Below, one piece after another: positions 1 through 8,723 of a stretch of DNA of 64,000 nt. Source of the DNA: an uncultured Clostridia bacterium (lineage in GTDB: Bacteria; Bacillota; Clostridia; TANB77; CAG-465); assembly GCA_934149365.1 (NCBI GenBank), contig CAKPEI010000001.1, positions 62,001 to 126,000 on the forward strand, in the 5' to 3' direction. How positions within the stretch are numbered: position 1 is the stretch's first letter; every line of letters starts with the position of its first letter. Position numbers and translations under genes: made by a program. A model generated the notes under the pieces. It made no database searches and had not been told where the DNA came from. It worked only from the letters and a program-made list of their open reading frames with translations.

Positions 1-1092
1 AAAAAACTTGAAGTAAATAGTAATGAGATAGCAAGTGCTAAAGAAGAATTTAAAGATAGCCAAGCTAAGTTTAAAATATATGACGAATATGATAAAGTTT
101 TTTATGATTTATTTGGTGAGCCACTTGATAAATTTGCAAAAGAAAGATATGAAATTATACAAAATAGTGTTAGTAAACCAGAAGAAGCTCAAACAGAAAC
201 TGCAAAATCAAAATCAAACAGTGAAAACCGTGGAGAAAATGGTGCGAATAATGCACCTCAAAATGAAAATTCTAAAAATGGTCAGAATGTAGCTCAAGTA
301 GTTCAAACTCAAGTAGCTCCAGAGATACCAGAGGAAGTAGAAGAAGAATCGGTTACTATCAATATAACTAGCAAAACTATGTTTGATACATTGTATAAAA
401 AACTTTCTAGAGGAAATATATCAGATGAAGAGCTTAAAGCACTTACTAGGGTATTGGAAAATGAAGATAATTATGATAAGTATGGAATAACAACAGGTCT
501 AGTATTTAATAAGGCAAAGAAAATACTAAAGGAGCAAGGTGCTAGAACAGCTAAAGATATAGAAGCATTTTTAGCAAAATCAGGTAAATTTTCAAGTGAT
601 ATTGTGTTTGATACTTCAATAGAGGGAGAAGATGTATTGTCACATGATTTGCTCAACTCTTGGAAAGACATTTCTAATCAGTTAGTATTTACTGAAAAAG
701 AGCTTAGTGTTGAAAAGTACATAAATGAAATAGAAAAATACAAAGAAGAAGGAAATACATTAACTAAAGAACAAGAAAAAATGTATAAAGAAGCAACTAG
801 AATAAAAGGTGAACTTACGGGGTACAAAAAAGCTATAAATACAACTGAGGCTATTGCAGTAGATAGAGATTTTAAAATGCACAATTCCGTGTTCTATAAC
901 ATGTTTAAGAATTTTGGTAAGGGTAGAAAAAATGCATTACCAGAAGTAAGCACACCTTCAAGAGATGATGAAGTGCCTGCTGAAAAAGTACTAGATTTAA
1001 GTACTATGGTACAAGATGAAGTTGATGATAGAGAAGTAGAAACTCAAGAAGTAAATAGAGATAGAAATATTGATGATGATGTAGTAAGATAA
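1..1092 (+). CDS. Unknown acidic protein, 3' part only
   Basis: The frame is open from base 1, so the gene begins before the window; 363 residues are visible. The visible start is lysine- and glutamate-rich and probably helical. Residues about 65-115 form a low-complexity Asn/Gln/Ala/Glu linker with several VAQVVQTQVAP-like runs. The rest is a charged, soluble-looking segment with an acidic tail rich in Asp and Glu. I see no catalytic motif or membrane segment and do not recognise the family. A 14-bp inverted repeat follows the stop. An internal ATG at 379 is in the same frame but has no ribosome binding site, so it is not a separate gene. Confidence 0.7.
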   Translation, partial: KKLEVNSNEIASAKEEFKDSQAKFKIYDEYDKVFYDLFGEPLDKFAKERYEIIQNSVSKPEEAQTETAKSKSNSENRGENGANNAPQNENSKNGQNVAQVVQTQVAPEIPEEVEEESVTINITSKTMFDTLYKKLSRGNISDEELKALTRVLENEDNYDKYGITTGLVFNKAKKILKEQGARTAKDIEAFLAKSGKFSSDIVFDTSIEGEDVLSHDLLNSWKDISNQLVFTEKELSVEKYINEIEKYKEEGNTLTKEQEKMYKEATRIKGELTGYKKAINTTEAIAVDRDFKMHNSVFYNMFKNFGKGRKNALPEVSTPSRDDEVPAEKVLDLSTMVQDEVDDREVETQEVNRDRNIDDDVVR

Positions 1093-1098
1093 ATTTTG

Positions 1099-1131
1099 TT
1101 TGTGGGAAATGTGTATAACATTTCTCACAAA
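1099..1131 (+). terminator. Inverted repeat after first gene
   Basis: A 14-bp stem (TTTGTGGGAAATGT with ACATTTCTCACAAA, one G-T pair) and a 5-base loop. No T-run follows, so it may be a weak terminator or an mRNA 3' end stabiliser. Confidence 0.45.
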
Positions 1132-1151
1132 TCATATAAAGGGAGGTAATT

Positions 1152-1892
1152 ATGTCAAAAACAGTATTAGTTACAGGTGCGGCAAGAGGAATTGGTAAAG
1201 AAATAGCTACAGTATTTGCAAAAAATGGGTATAATGTGCTATTAAATTACAACACAAGTGAAAAGATGGCAGAAGTAATATATTCTAAACTTGTATCAGA
1301 AGGCTGTAATGTTAGAAAATATAAAGCGGATGTGTCAAATAGAGAAGAAGTAAATAAAATGATTGAATTTTGCCTAAGTGAATTTGGAAGTATAGATGTT
1401 TTGGTAAATAACGCGGGAATAACTAAAACTAGTTTGTTTACCGAGATAACAGAAAAAAGTTGGGATAGGCAAATTGATATTAATTTAAAAGGTGTATTTA
1501 ATGTAACACAAGAAGCTTTAAGAAGATACATGATAGATAAAAAAGATGGTACCGTTATAAACATTGCATCTATAGATGGAATAAGTGGGGCTTCATGTGA
1601 GGTAGCATATTCAGCTTCCAAGGCTGCTGTTATAGGAATGACAAAGGCTCTTGCAAAAGAACTTGCTATGTCAAATATTACGGTAAATGCTATAGCTCCA
1701 GGAGCAATTAGCACTGACATGTTAAGAGATAATTATTCAGAAGAGGACCTAGAATTTGTAAAAAATGAAATACCTATGCAAAGATTTGGACTTCCAAAGG
1801 AGATAGCAGAACTTGCATATTTCCTGGCTTCAGATAATGCAAGATATATAACTGGACAAGTAATTAGTCCAAATGGAGGAAGTGTAATATAA
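1152..1892 (+). CDS. fabG: SDR oxidoreductase, FabG-like (3-oxoacyl-ACP reductase family)
   Basis: A 246-residue classical short-chain dehydrogenase. The NAD(P)-binding motif TGAARGIG is at residues 8-15, NNAG at 86-89, Ser140, and the YSASK catalytic motif has Tyr153 and Lys157. Length and the C-terminal ITGQVISPNGG match the FabG family, which reduces 3-oxoacyl-ACP in fatty acid synthesis. Homologues such as YmfI reduce a modified lysine on EF-P, and sequence alone does not separate the two. No other fatty-acid gene is nearby, which makes the FabG role uncertain. It has a GGGAGG ribosome site 5 bases before ATG, and the next gene starts one base after its stop, so the two are cotranscribed. 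Confidence 0.85.
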   Translation: MSKTVLVTGAARGIGKEIATVFAKNGYNVLLNYNTSEKMAEVIYSKLVSEGCNVRKYKADVSNREEVNKMIEFCLSEFGSIDVLVNNAGITKTSLFTEITEKSWDRQIDINLKGVFNVTQEALRRYMIDKKDGTVINIASIDGISGASCEVAYSASKAAVIGMTKALAKELAMSNITVNAIAPGAISTDMLRDNYSEEDLEFVKNEIPMQRFGLPKEIAELAYFLASDNARYITGQVISPNGGSVI

Positions 1893-1893
1893 C

Positions 1894-2397
1894 ATGGGAC
1901 TTAAAGAGATAGTGTATCAAAAATTAGGCGATATGAAAATTAAGTATGACGTAATTAATCATAAAGCTATATTTTCAGAGAGTGATACTGACGAAGATTT
2001 ATTTGATAAAGATATATTGATAGGTAAAAATTTGTTTTTAAGAAACGATAAGAAAAGCAAATATTATTTAGTATGTCTGCCACTTAATAAAAGAGCAGAT
2101 TTAAAAAAGATAGCAGAAATAATAGGAGAAAAAAGACTTAGCTTTGCAAATGAAAAAGAGTTAAGTGAATATCTAAATATATCTCCTGGCTCAGTATCAT
2201 ATTTAAATGTAATAACAGCGGCTATACGAAGTGAAAAATATAAAGAAGTTGAATATGTAATAGATAAAAAACTTATCACATCAAGTAAAGTGGGCTTTCA
2301 CCCAAGTGATAACACAGCAACTGTTGTAACTAGTCCAAGCAGTATGTTAAAATTATATGATGAATATAATTTAAAATATATAACTATAGATATATAG
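1894..2397 (+). CDS. YbaK/ProX-type aminoacyl-tRNA editing (deacylase) domain protein
   Basis: 167 residues resembling the free-standing ProX/PrdX deacylases that hydrolyse mischarged tRNA, typically Ala-tRNA(Pro). Visible family features are KNLFLRNDKK near residue 46, the LNISPGSVS segment near 95-103, and GFHPSDNTATVV near 134-145, which contributes to the binding pocket. It sits between the FabG-like gene and pyrH with very short gaps, as in an operon. Substrate specificity is inferred from family only. Confidence 0.75.
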   Translation: MGLKEIVYQKLGDMKIKYDVINHKAIFSESDTDEDLFDKDILIGKNLFLRNDKKSKYYLVCLPLNKRADLKKIAEIIGEKRLSFANEKELSEYLNISPGSVSYLNVITAAIRSEKYKEVEYVIDKKLITSSKVGFHPSDNTATVVTSPSSMLKLYDEYNLKYITIDI

Positions 2398-2408
2398 GAG
2401 GAAAAAAT

Positions 2409-3113
2409 ATGAAGTATAAAAGAGTATTAATCAAAATAAGTGGTGAGGCTTTAGGAAATGAAGACGGAAGAGGTATTAATAACGAAAAGCTTAACATTGT
2501 AGCTGACCAAGTAGTTAAAATATATAACGAAGGGGTAGAATGTTGTATAGTTATTGGTGCAGGAAACTTTTGGAGAGGAAAATATGGTTATGAACATATG
2601 AGAAGAACTACTTCAGATTACATGGGAATGATGGCTACTACTTTAAATGCACTTGCTCTTCAAGATATAATAGAAAGTAAAGGTGTTCCTGTAAGAGTTC
2701 AAGCTGCCATAGAAATGAAACAGGTGGCAGAGCCATACATTGAAAGAAAAGCTATAAGGCACTTAGAAAAAGGAAGAGTTGTAATATTTGCTTGTGGAAC
2801 TGGTAACCCGTATTTTACTACTGATACTGCCGCTGCATTAAGAGCTGTGGAGACAAAATCAGAAGTGATTTTACTTGCTAAAAATGTTGATGCTGTATAT
2901 GATAGAGACCCAAGAAAAGATAAAGATGCAGTAAAATATGACGATATAACATACATGAAAGTAATAAATGATAGATTGAAAGTGATGGATGCAACAGCAA
3001 TAACTCTTTGTATGGAAAATCATATACCAATATTGGTATTTGGACTTTTGGAAAAAGACTCTATATACCGTGTAGTTAGTGGAGAAAATTTAGGAACAAT
3101 AATAGATAAATAA
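2409..3113 (+). CDS. pyrH: UMP kinase
   Basis: A 234-residue amino-acid-kinase-fold enzyme that phosphorylates UMP to UDP in pyrimidine nucleotide synthesis. Clear PyrH motifs are KISGEALGN at the N-terminus, GAGNFWRG around residues 50-57, and CGTGNPYFTTDTAAALRA around 129-146. Length is normal. It has an AGGAGG ribosome site. In many Firmicutes pyrH lies in rpsB-tsf-pyrH-frr; here none of these neighbours is present, so the gene has moved to an operon with the editing protein. Confidence 0.95.
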   Translation: MKYKRVLIKISGEALGNEDGRGINNEKLNIVADQVVKIYNEGVECCIVIGAGNFWRGKYGYEHMRRTTSDYMGMMATTLNALALQDIIESKGVPVRVQAAIEMKQVAEPYIERKAIRHLEKGRVVIFACGTGNPYFTTDTAAALRAVETKSEVILLAKNVDAVYDRDPRKDKDAVKYDDITYMKVINDRLKVMDATAITLCMENHIPILVFGLLEKDSIYRVVSGENLGTIIDK

Positions 3114-3173
3114 AATATTAAATAAAGAGAAAATATATGTAAATAATATGTATTAACAAAGGAAAGGTAACTT

Positions 3174-3902
3174 ATGAATAAAATAGCTAAATATATTTGT
3201 ATTATAATAATTTTTCTATGTTTAATATTAATATCAACATCTTTAGATGTATATTTAAACACTGACAGCCTTGTATCTATAATAACTAAAATATTTATAA
3301 TAATAATTTGCGTAGTTATAATACGAAAAGAAAACATATTAAAAGAAAAGAATAAAATAACCCCAGGAGATATAGCTGTGGCATTAATTCCAATGACATT
3401 TAGTATATTGCTGATTTTTGGACCAATAAATAAAATGCCAAATACATATGTAATAATTAGTGGAGTTTTAGGAGCTTTTACAACAGCAGCATGGGAAGAA
3501 TTAAGTTATAGAGTAATAGGAACAAAAGCATTTGAGGATGAAAATGAAAAGCTGAATAGTAAAAGTGTAATACTTCTTTGCTTACTGTTTGGCTTTTCCC
3601 ATGCAATAAATATAATACTAAAGCCAAACGAAATTTTAATAGAACTTTTTAGAATAATATTATCAACAGCAGTTGGAAGTCTATTTTTAGCTTTATATCT
3701 TAAAACTAGAAATATAAAATTATCAATATTATCACACTTTTTATTAAACTATGTCACGTTGTTTTTTAAGACATTTTCAACTACACCTAATTATCTTGGG
3801 TATATAGCTTATGATGTAATTTATTATTTAAGTGTAATAACATATTTTGTAATATCTTGGTATATTTTTAGAAGATATGACTTGTTATCAAAAGATAAGT
3901 AA
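3174..3902 (+). CDS. CPBP family intramembrane metalloprotease
   Basis: 242 residues, strongly hydrophobic, with about seven to eight membrane spans. The CPBP (CAAX protease and bacteriocin-processing) signature is complete: EELSYR with Glu108-Glu109 and Arg113, FGFSH with His143, and HFLLN with His188 and Asn192. The family cleaves substrates in or near the membrane; bacterial members are linked to bacteriocin immunity or peptide processing. It has an AAAGG ribosome site. No peptide substrate is visible beside it. Confidence 0.85.
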   Translation: MNKIAKYICIIIIFLCLILISTSLDVYLNTDSLVSIITKIFIIIICVVIIRKENILKEKNKITPGDIAVALIPMTFSILLIFGPINKMPNTYVIISGVLGAFTTAAWEELSYRVIGTKAFEDENEKLNSKSVILLCLLFGFSHAINIILKPNEILIELFRIILSTAVGSLFLALYLKTRNIKLSILSHFLLNYVTLFFKTFSTTPNYLGYIAYDVIYYLSVITYFVISWYIFRRYDLLSKDK

Positions 3903-3908
3903 AGAATG

Positions 3909-3937
3909 TTGATGACTTGAAAATCAAGTGATATAAT
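3909..3937 (+). promoter_or_regulatory. Sigma-A-like promoter of the small membrane protein gene
   Basis: TTGATG, a 17-base spacer and TATAAT, ending 52 bases before the chosen start at 3990. Confidence 0.6.
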
Positions 3938-3989
3938 AAAGCCATAGGTAAATATTAACTTTTATTAATTAATGAAAGGTGGAATAAAT

Positions 3990-4253
3990 ATGCTTGATGT
4001 GTTGGGAAGTATTGCAATGTCGGTTGTTCGGCTAGACTTGTTTGGAATTCTTGTAGGAATAGGAAGTGTAGTAAGTTTTTTTATCTTTATTGGTATACTT
4101 TGTGAAAGTGGCTTTATACCTGCACTTTTAGCTTTTGTAGGGGTGGAACTACTAATAGTAGCGGCTGTTTTTATATTACTTTATCTGTTTGTGGCATTTG
4201 GAATGATTGTTTTTATTATTTTTGCAATAATATTATTTCTAGAAGTAGGGTGA
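3990..4253 (+). CDS. Small hydrophobic membrane protein
   Basis: 87 residues with about three hydrophobic segments (around 15-35, 40-60 and 62-85) and few charged residues. The start was set at ATG 3990 because AAAGGTGG lies 7 bases upstream; an in-frame ATG at 3972 would lie upstream of that ribosome site. It has its own promoter and its own terminator, so it is monocistronic. Family not recognised. Confidence 0.65.
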   Translation: MLDVLGSIAMSVVRLDLFGILVGIGSVVSFFIFIGILCESGFIPALLAFVGVELLIVAAVFILLYLFVAFGMIVFIIFAIILFLEVG

Positions 4254-4262
4254 AATTAAGAC

Positions 4263-4290
4263 AAAAGGTGCACTTTATGTGTGCCTTTTA
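4263..4290 (+). terminator. Intrinsic terminator
   Basis: 11-bp stem, AAAAGGTGCAC with GTGTGCCTTTT (two G-T pairs), loop of 5, ending in TTTT. Confidence 0.7.
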
Positions 4291-4419
4291 GTATGCAAAA
4301 AAATATAGTATATGTATAGTAAAAGTGATTAAAAACAGTTGCAAAATTTAAAGTAATGTGAAATAATATGTGTATTAGAAAAAGTTTGTTCAAAAGAAAA
4401 AATCAAGGAGGTAAAAAGT

Positions 4420-5623
4420 ATGAGAACAAAAGTAAAATCAAGAAAGCGGAATATCATTAATAGTACTAGTAATAACAATAATAGTAATGATAATATTAGC
4501 CGCAGCAATAATTTTGTCACTATCAAATAGTGGAATAATAGGAAAGGCAAATAAAGCAAAGACAGATACAGACATATCAAATGCAAAAGACTTAGTGGCT
4601 ATGGCTCATGCAGACTGGATGCTAGATGAGGCAAAGATAAAGGAGAACGATAATACAATAACATCATTTAGTAATTATGCAGAAAAGAAATTACAAGAAG
4701 CAGGATATAAAGTAGGAGCAGGAGAAGGAGCATATACAGTAACAGAGGATGGAGAAGTATATACAGGTCTAACAGAAACAGCAAGAGCAGTGCTAACAGC
4801 AGGAATAAAAATAGGAGATGTAGTAACAGGATATACAGTAACATCGACTACATATGAAACAAGTGGAGAAGAGAATACTGCACCTGACCGAACAGAAACA
4901 GACCCAACAAAACAAACAGTAACAACAAATACAGATATAACCTGGAAATACTTAGGAATAAATGCAAATGGAGAGCTAGAAATAATGGCAGATTTATCAA
5001 CGGCAAATGCAGTAGCAACAAATACAAAAGTAAAATTATCAGGAAAAGGTGGTTATTTAAAAGGCCCAGATATGTTAAATACAATATGTGAAAAGCTATA
5101 TTCAGTATCAGGGATAGGAACAGCAAGAAGTATGAATATAGACGATGTAAATAATATATTAGGATATACAGGACCAAAAGGAACATATTATGATAATAAT
5201 GATAATGAAGTAAAAACACCAACAGTATTAAGAATAGGAGATATAGATAAGAAATTAGGAACATCACTAGGAACAATAACAACAACACCAGATGGAAAAG
5301 CCTTATCCACATATTATGCAGATTGTTACAGAATAAACAAAACAAGTGAGAATATAAAAAATACAGCAAACAAGGATTTAGTATACAATGCTAAAAATAC
5401 GTACTGGCTTGCTTCTCCGTGTGTCGATGCGAATTTTGGCGGCTTGGCAGACTTCAGTGTACGCGCCGTTTACTCTACTAGCGTGAGCGAGAGAATCGTG
5501 TTCGGTTCGGATGGCCGCTCTGTCAGCAATGCTTGTGCAATTCGCCCCGTAGTAAAACTAGACTCGTCAGTTAAACTAACTAAAGATACAAATGCTGTAA
5601 ACACGTGGAAAATAGGTAAATAA
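4420..5623 (+). pseudogene. Prepilin-like secreted protein with variable lectin-like C-terminus, frameshifted at its leader
   Basis: The ATG at 4420 has a strong AAGGAGG site, but its frame reaches a stop near 4530. The long frame (+1 relative to it) runs to 5623 and has no start codon before the membrane helix; its upstream stop is at 4433. Removing one A at 4443-4445 gives an 8-residue leader followed by SGISLIVLVI, the same length as the paralogues at 24662 and 51970. The product is then about 400 residues: a type IV pilin-like helix, a Thr/Ala/Glu-rich region, and a C-terminal domain with YWLAS and RPVVKLD (DUF6273/DUF1566-like). Bases 5401-5560 are richer in CGC, GCG, TCG and GTC codons than the rest. 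It could be a real frameshift, a phase-variable state or an assembly error. Confidence 0.75.
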
Positions 5624-5655
5624 AATTAATTTAGTTATCTCATTATATAAAGCGT

Positions 5656-5700
5656 ATAGACATATAGACAAATTAACTTGTTTGTATGTCTATTTTTTTT
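5656..5700 (+). terminator. Intrinsic terminator of first prepilin-like gene
   Basis: ATAGACATA pairs with TATGTCTAT around a loop that can itself pair (ACAA with TTGT), followed by eight T. Confidence 0.8.
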
Positions 5701-5787
5701 CTTTGTTTAATGAAATATTTTTGTAATATACTTGAAATATTTTGCTTTTCAATATATAATTTACGTGTATAATTATAGGAGGAACAT

Positions 5788-6036
5788 ATGAAGAATTTTT
5801 TTAAAATAATGATACTATTTATGGGAATTGTTTTAGGTAGTTATTTAGGAGAGCTTGCACTTAGTGTACCTGCACTTAAGTTTTTAGCCTTTGGAAAAGA
5901 TATAGGTTTAGCAAACCCACTTACTTTAGATTTAGGCTTTTTAAGTGTAACATTTGGCTTTATGTGTAAACTTAATCTAGCTAGCATTTTAGGCTTTGTA
6001 CTAGCTCTTTTCATTATTAAGAAGGCAGTAAAATAA
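5788..6036 (+). CDS. DUF4321 small membrane protein
   Basis: 82 residues with hydrophobic segments near 5-25 and 62-80. It resembles the DUF4321 family, small membrane proteins commonly encoded beside radC and mreB in Clostridia; function unknown. AGGAGG site 5 bases before ATG. Its TAA stop overlaps the inferred ATA start of radC (TAATA), which suggests translational coupling. Confidence 0.75.
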   Translation: MKNFFKIMILFMGIVLGSYLGELALSVPALKFLAFGKDIGLANPLTLDLGFLSVTFGFMCKLNLASILGFVLALFIIKKAVK

Positions 6037-6779
6037 TAGCAAAAAATAACAAGACCATATACAATATAAAAATAAAAGATGCGCCTAAAGAGGACAGGCC
6101 GTATGAAAAATTAGAAAAACTTGGAGCAGAAGTTTTATCAGACTCAGAACTTCTTGCCATTATAATAAAAAGCGGAACAAAAGAATACAACTGTTTAGAA
6201 CTTGCCAAATTATTGCTTAGTAAAAATGATACAGGAATATCAAATTTTAAGTATATTGATAATATATCACTTGAAGAACTTAAAACTTTTAAAGGAATAG
6301 GTAGAGTTAAAGCTATTCAGCTTAAAGCGGTTATGGAAATTGCAAAAAGAATATCTAAAGTTTCAAAAGAAGATATAAAAAAGATTACATGCCCTAAAGA
6401 TATTAATGATTTGCTTGGTAGGGAACTATCAGGTAAACAGGTTGAATATCTTAAGGTAGTTATTTTAAATAATAAAAATGTAGTAAAGTCTGTAGTGACA
6501 GTTTCAATTGGTGGACAAAGTAAAGCTTCTGTAGGAATAAAAGAACTATTATATGAGCCATTAAAACAAATGGCTGCCTCTATTGTAATTGTTCATAATC
6601 ATCCAAGTGGTGACTCTAAACCGAGCAGGCAGGATATAAATTTCACAGAAAAGGTGATTTATGCTGCAAGAATTTTTGAAATTTCTGTTTTGGACCACAT
6701 TGTAATTGGAAATGATGAGTATACAAGTATAAGGGAAACAAATAGCAATATTTTTGATGAAGGGAGAAGAATATTATGA
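6036..6779 (+). CDS. radC: RadC/JAB-domain protein with apparent ATA start
   Basis: Full RadC architecture. The N-terminal region (IKIKDAPKEDRPYEKLEKLG, residues about 12-31) is followed by a helix-hairpin-helix (about 86-99) and an MPN/JAMM-type metal motif, VHNHPSGD with His187, His189 and later Asp200. The conserved N-terminus is in frame back to 6021, but the only upstream candidates are ATA codons at 6033 and 6036. Starting at 6036 gives a leader typical of the family and a TAATA overlap with the preceding stop, as if a TAATG junction had lost its G. A TTG at 6213 would delete a conserved region. RadC is a putative metalloprotein of unsettled function. The stop overlaps mreB (ATGA). Confidence 0.85.
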   Translation: MAKNNKTIYNIKIKDAPKEDRPYEKLEKLGAEVLSDSELLAIIIKSGTKEYNCLELAKLLLSKNDTGISNFKYIDNISLEELKTFKGIGRVKAIQLKAVMEIAKRISKVSKEDIKKITCPKDINDLLGRELSGKQVEYLKVVILNNKNVVKSVVTVSIGGQSKASVGIKELLYEPLKQMAASIVIVHNHPSGDSKPSRQDINFTEKVIYAARIFEISVLDHIVIGNDEYTSIRETNSNIFDEGRRIL

Positions 6780-7792
6780 GTATTTTAGCAAAAGATATAG
6801 GTATAGATTTAGGTACATCATTTACAAGAATATATGTAAAAGGTAGAGGAATTGTACTTAGAGAACCTTCTGTTGTAGCAATTAATGGTATAACAAATGA
6901 AGTTTTAGCAGTGGGTGATATGGCAAAAGAAATGCTTGGTAGAACACCAGATAATATTTTAGCCCTAAGACCGTTAAAAGGTGGTGTTATAGCTAACTTT
7001 TACGGAACAAAAATGATGCTTGAACAGTTTTTTTCAAAGGTAGTTGAAAGAACAATGTTTTCAAAACCTAGAGTTGTTGTTTGTGTACCTTCTGGAGTTA
7101 CTGATGTAGAAGAAAGAGCAGTTGAGGAAGTTGTATATTCTTCTGGTGCTAAAGAAGTGTATGTAATGGAAGAGGCTATGGCAGCAGCAATAGGAGCAGG
7201 CTTAAAAGTAGATGGCCCTGAAGGAACTATGATAGTAGATATAGGTGGTGGAACAACTGAGGTTGCAGTTATATCTTTAGGCGGAATAGTATGCTCTAGG
7301 TCTGTTAGACTTGCAGGTGAAGATATAGACAAAGATATAGTAGAATATATAAAAAATAAAAAGAATGTAATTATTGGTGAGGCTGCAGCAGAGGAATTGA
7401 AAAATACAATAGGAGCAGCATATTCTTCAATGACAGAGGAAAGAATGCAAATTAAAGGTAGAGAGCTTACAACTGGTTTACCTGCTACTATAACAGTTTG
7501 TACATCTGAAGTACAAGAAGCAATGCAGAGAATAATAGAAGAAATATTAAGAACAATAAATGAAACATTAGAAAGAACTCCACCTGAGCTTGCAGCAGAT
7601 ATAATGGAAAAAGGGATTGTTTTATCTGGTGGTGGAGCATATATAAAGAATATTGATAGGTATATAAACAGCATAATAGGTATACCAGTTCATGTTGCAG
7701 ACAACCCAACAGATTGTGTAATAAGAGGAACAGGAATTGCTTTAAACAATATAGAAGTACTTAAAAAAGCAACTAAAAAAAGAAGAAAATAA
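6776..7792 (+). CDS. mreB: Rod shape-determining actin-like protein MreB
   Basis: 338 residues of the MreB/Mbl actin family: DIGIDLGTSFTRIYVKGRG at the N-terminus, IVDIGGGTTEVAVISLGG in the middle (phosphate-binding loop), and GIVLSGGGAYIKNID near the C-terminus. It polymerises under the membrane and positions the cell-wall elongation machinery. The start overlaps the radC stop. A 32-residue Ala/Gly/Glu stretch around residues 120-150 is as in other MreB proteins. Confidence 0.95.
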   Translation: MSILAKDIGIDLGTSFTRIYVKGRGIVLREPSVVAINGITNEVLAVGDMAKEMLGRTPDNILALRPLKGGVIANFYGTKMMLEQFFSKVVERTMFSKPRVVVCVPSGVTDVEERAVEEVVYSSGAKEVYVMEEAMAAAIGAGLKVDGPEGTMIVDIGGGTTEVAVISLGGIVCSRSVRLAGEDIDKDIVEYIKNKKNVIIGEAAAEELKNTIGAAYSSMTEERMQIKGRELTTGLPATITVCTSEVQEAMQRIIEEILRTINETLERTPPELAADIMEKGIVLSGGGAYIKNIDRYINSIIGIPVHVADNPTDCVIRGTGIALNNIEVLKKATKKRRK

Positions 7793-7810
7793 TAGTGATA
7801 AATTCACTTT

Positions 7811-7839
7811 AAATCTGAGCACTATATGCTCAGATTTTC
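7811..7839 (+). terminator. Hairpin between mreB and mreC
   Basis: AAATCTGAGCA pairs with TGCTCAGATTT around a 5-base loop; the following T-run is interrupted (TTTTCTG). It may partly terminate or set the mreB to mreC ratio. Confidence 0.55.
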
Positions 7840-7869
7840 TGTCAAAATATTTTATTAATAGGTGATGAA

Positions 7870-8706
7870 ATGAATTATCTTAAAATGTCAAGTAAGAAGA
7901 AAAACAAGAAGAATAAATTATATATAATACTATGGGTATTGGTAATAATAGTACTATTTGTAATATTTAGCAAAGTTAATATACCAGGGGTATCTAAATT
8001 AGCTGGAAATGTTACAGGCTTTTTTGACAATATTTTTGACGGAATAAAGGGTGTATTTTCAAGTGGCTTTGATTACTTTGGAAATACAAAGAAATTAAAT
8101 GAACAAAATGATAAGCTAGAAAAAGAAATTGAAGAATTAAAATATAAATTATTAGAGCTAGATACATTGGAAGTAGATAATAATAATCTTAGAGAAAAAC
8201 TTGAGATTAAAGATAGATATAATCATTTTAAATTAGTTTATGCTGATGTAACTATAAAAAACTATGACAATTTTAATGAAACTTTTGCCATAAACAAGGG
8301 AAGTAAAGATGGTATAAAGGAAAAACAAACTGTTATAACTAAAGATGGACTTCTAGGGTATATATCTAAGGTTGCAGATACTACAGCTATAGTTACTACA
8401 ATATTAGATCCTAATGTTTCAGTTGGTGTTGAAATAGCATCCGTCAATAAAAATGCGGTTGTAAAAGGTGATTTTTCACTAAAAAACGAAGCTAAGTTAA
8501 AACTTACATATATACCAATTGATACAGAGGTGTCAGTATCGGAGACTGTATATACTTCTGGAATAGGTGAGGTTTATCCTAAAGGAATACCTGTTGGAAC
8601 TATAGAAAAGGTAATTAATAAGAAAAACGAAATAGATAGATACGCTATTGTAAAGCCACTTGCAGATGTAAATAACGTAAAGAGCGTTGGAATTATTATA
8701 AACTAA
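7870..8706 (+). CDS. mreC: Rod shape-determining protein MreC
   Basis: 278 residues: a cytoplasmic lysine-rich start, one membrane helix at about 17-35, a coiled coil around residues 75-115 (NEQNDKLEKEIEELKYKLLE), then the beta-rich MreC domain with the family motif ITKDGLLGYISKV and a C-terminal GIGEVYPKGIPVGTI. It links MreB to the periplasmic-side synthases. Good AGGTGATGAA site. Confidence 0.93.
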   Translation: MNYLKMSSKKKNKKNKLYIILWVLVIIVLFVIFSKVNIPGVSKLAGNVTGFFDNIFDGIKGVFSSGFDYFGNTKKLNEQNDKLEKEIEELKYKLLELDTLEVDNNNLREKLEIKDRYNHFKLVYADVTIKNYDNFNETFAINKGSKDGIKEKQTVITKDGLLGYISKVADTTAIVTTILDPNVSVGVEIASVNKNAVVKGDFSLKNEAKLKLTYIPIDTEVSVSETVYTSGIGEVYPKGIPVGTIEKVINKKNEIDRYAIVKPLADVNNVKSVGIIIN

Positions 8707-8723
8707 TACAAGGAGAAGTAGTA

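Noticed and set aside
35..292. 85-residue frame at the window start
   Set aside because: It overlaps the partial gene that runs from base 1 in another frame and has a composition typical of a shadow frame.
6213..6779. Short RadC starting at TTG 6213
   Set aside because: It would lose the conserved N-terminal domain that is clearly coded in frame upstream, and no ribosome site precedes it.
7000..7674. 224-residue minus-strand frame inside mreB
   Set aside because: Antisense shadow of a strongly conserved gene.
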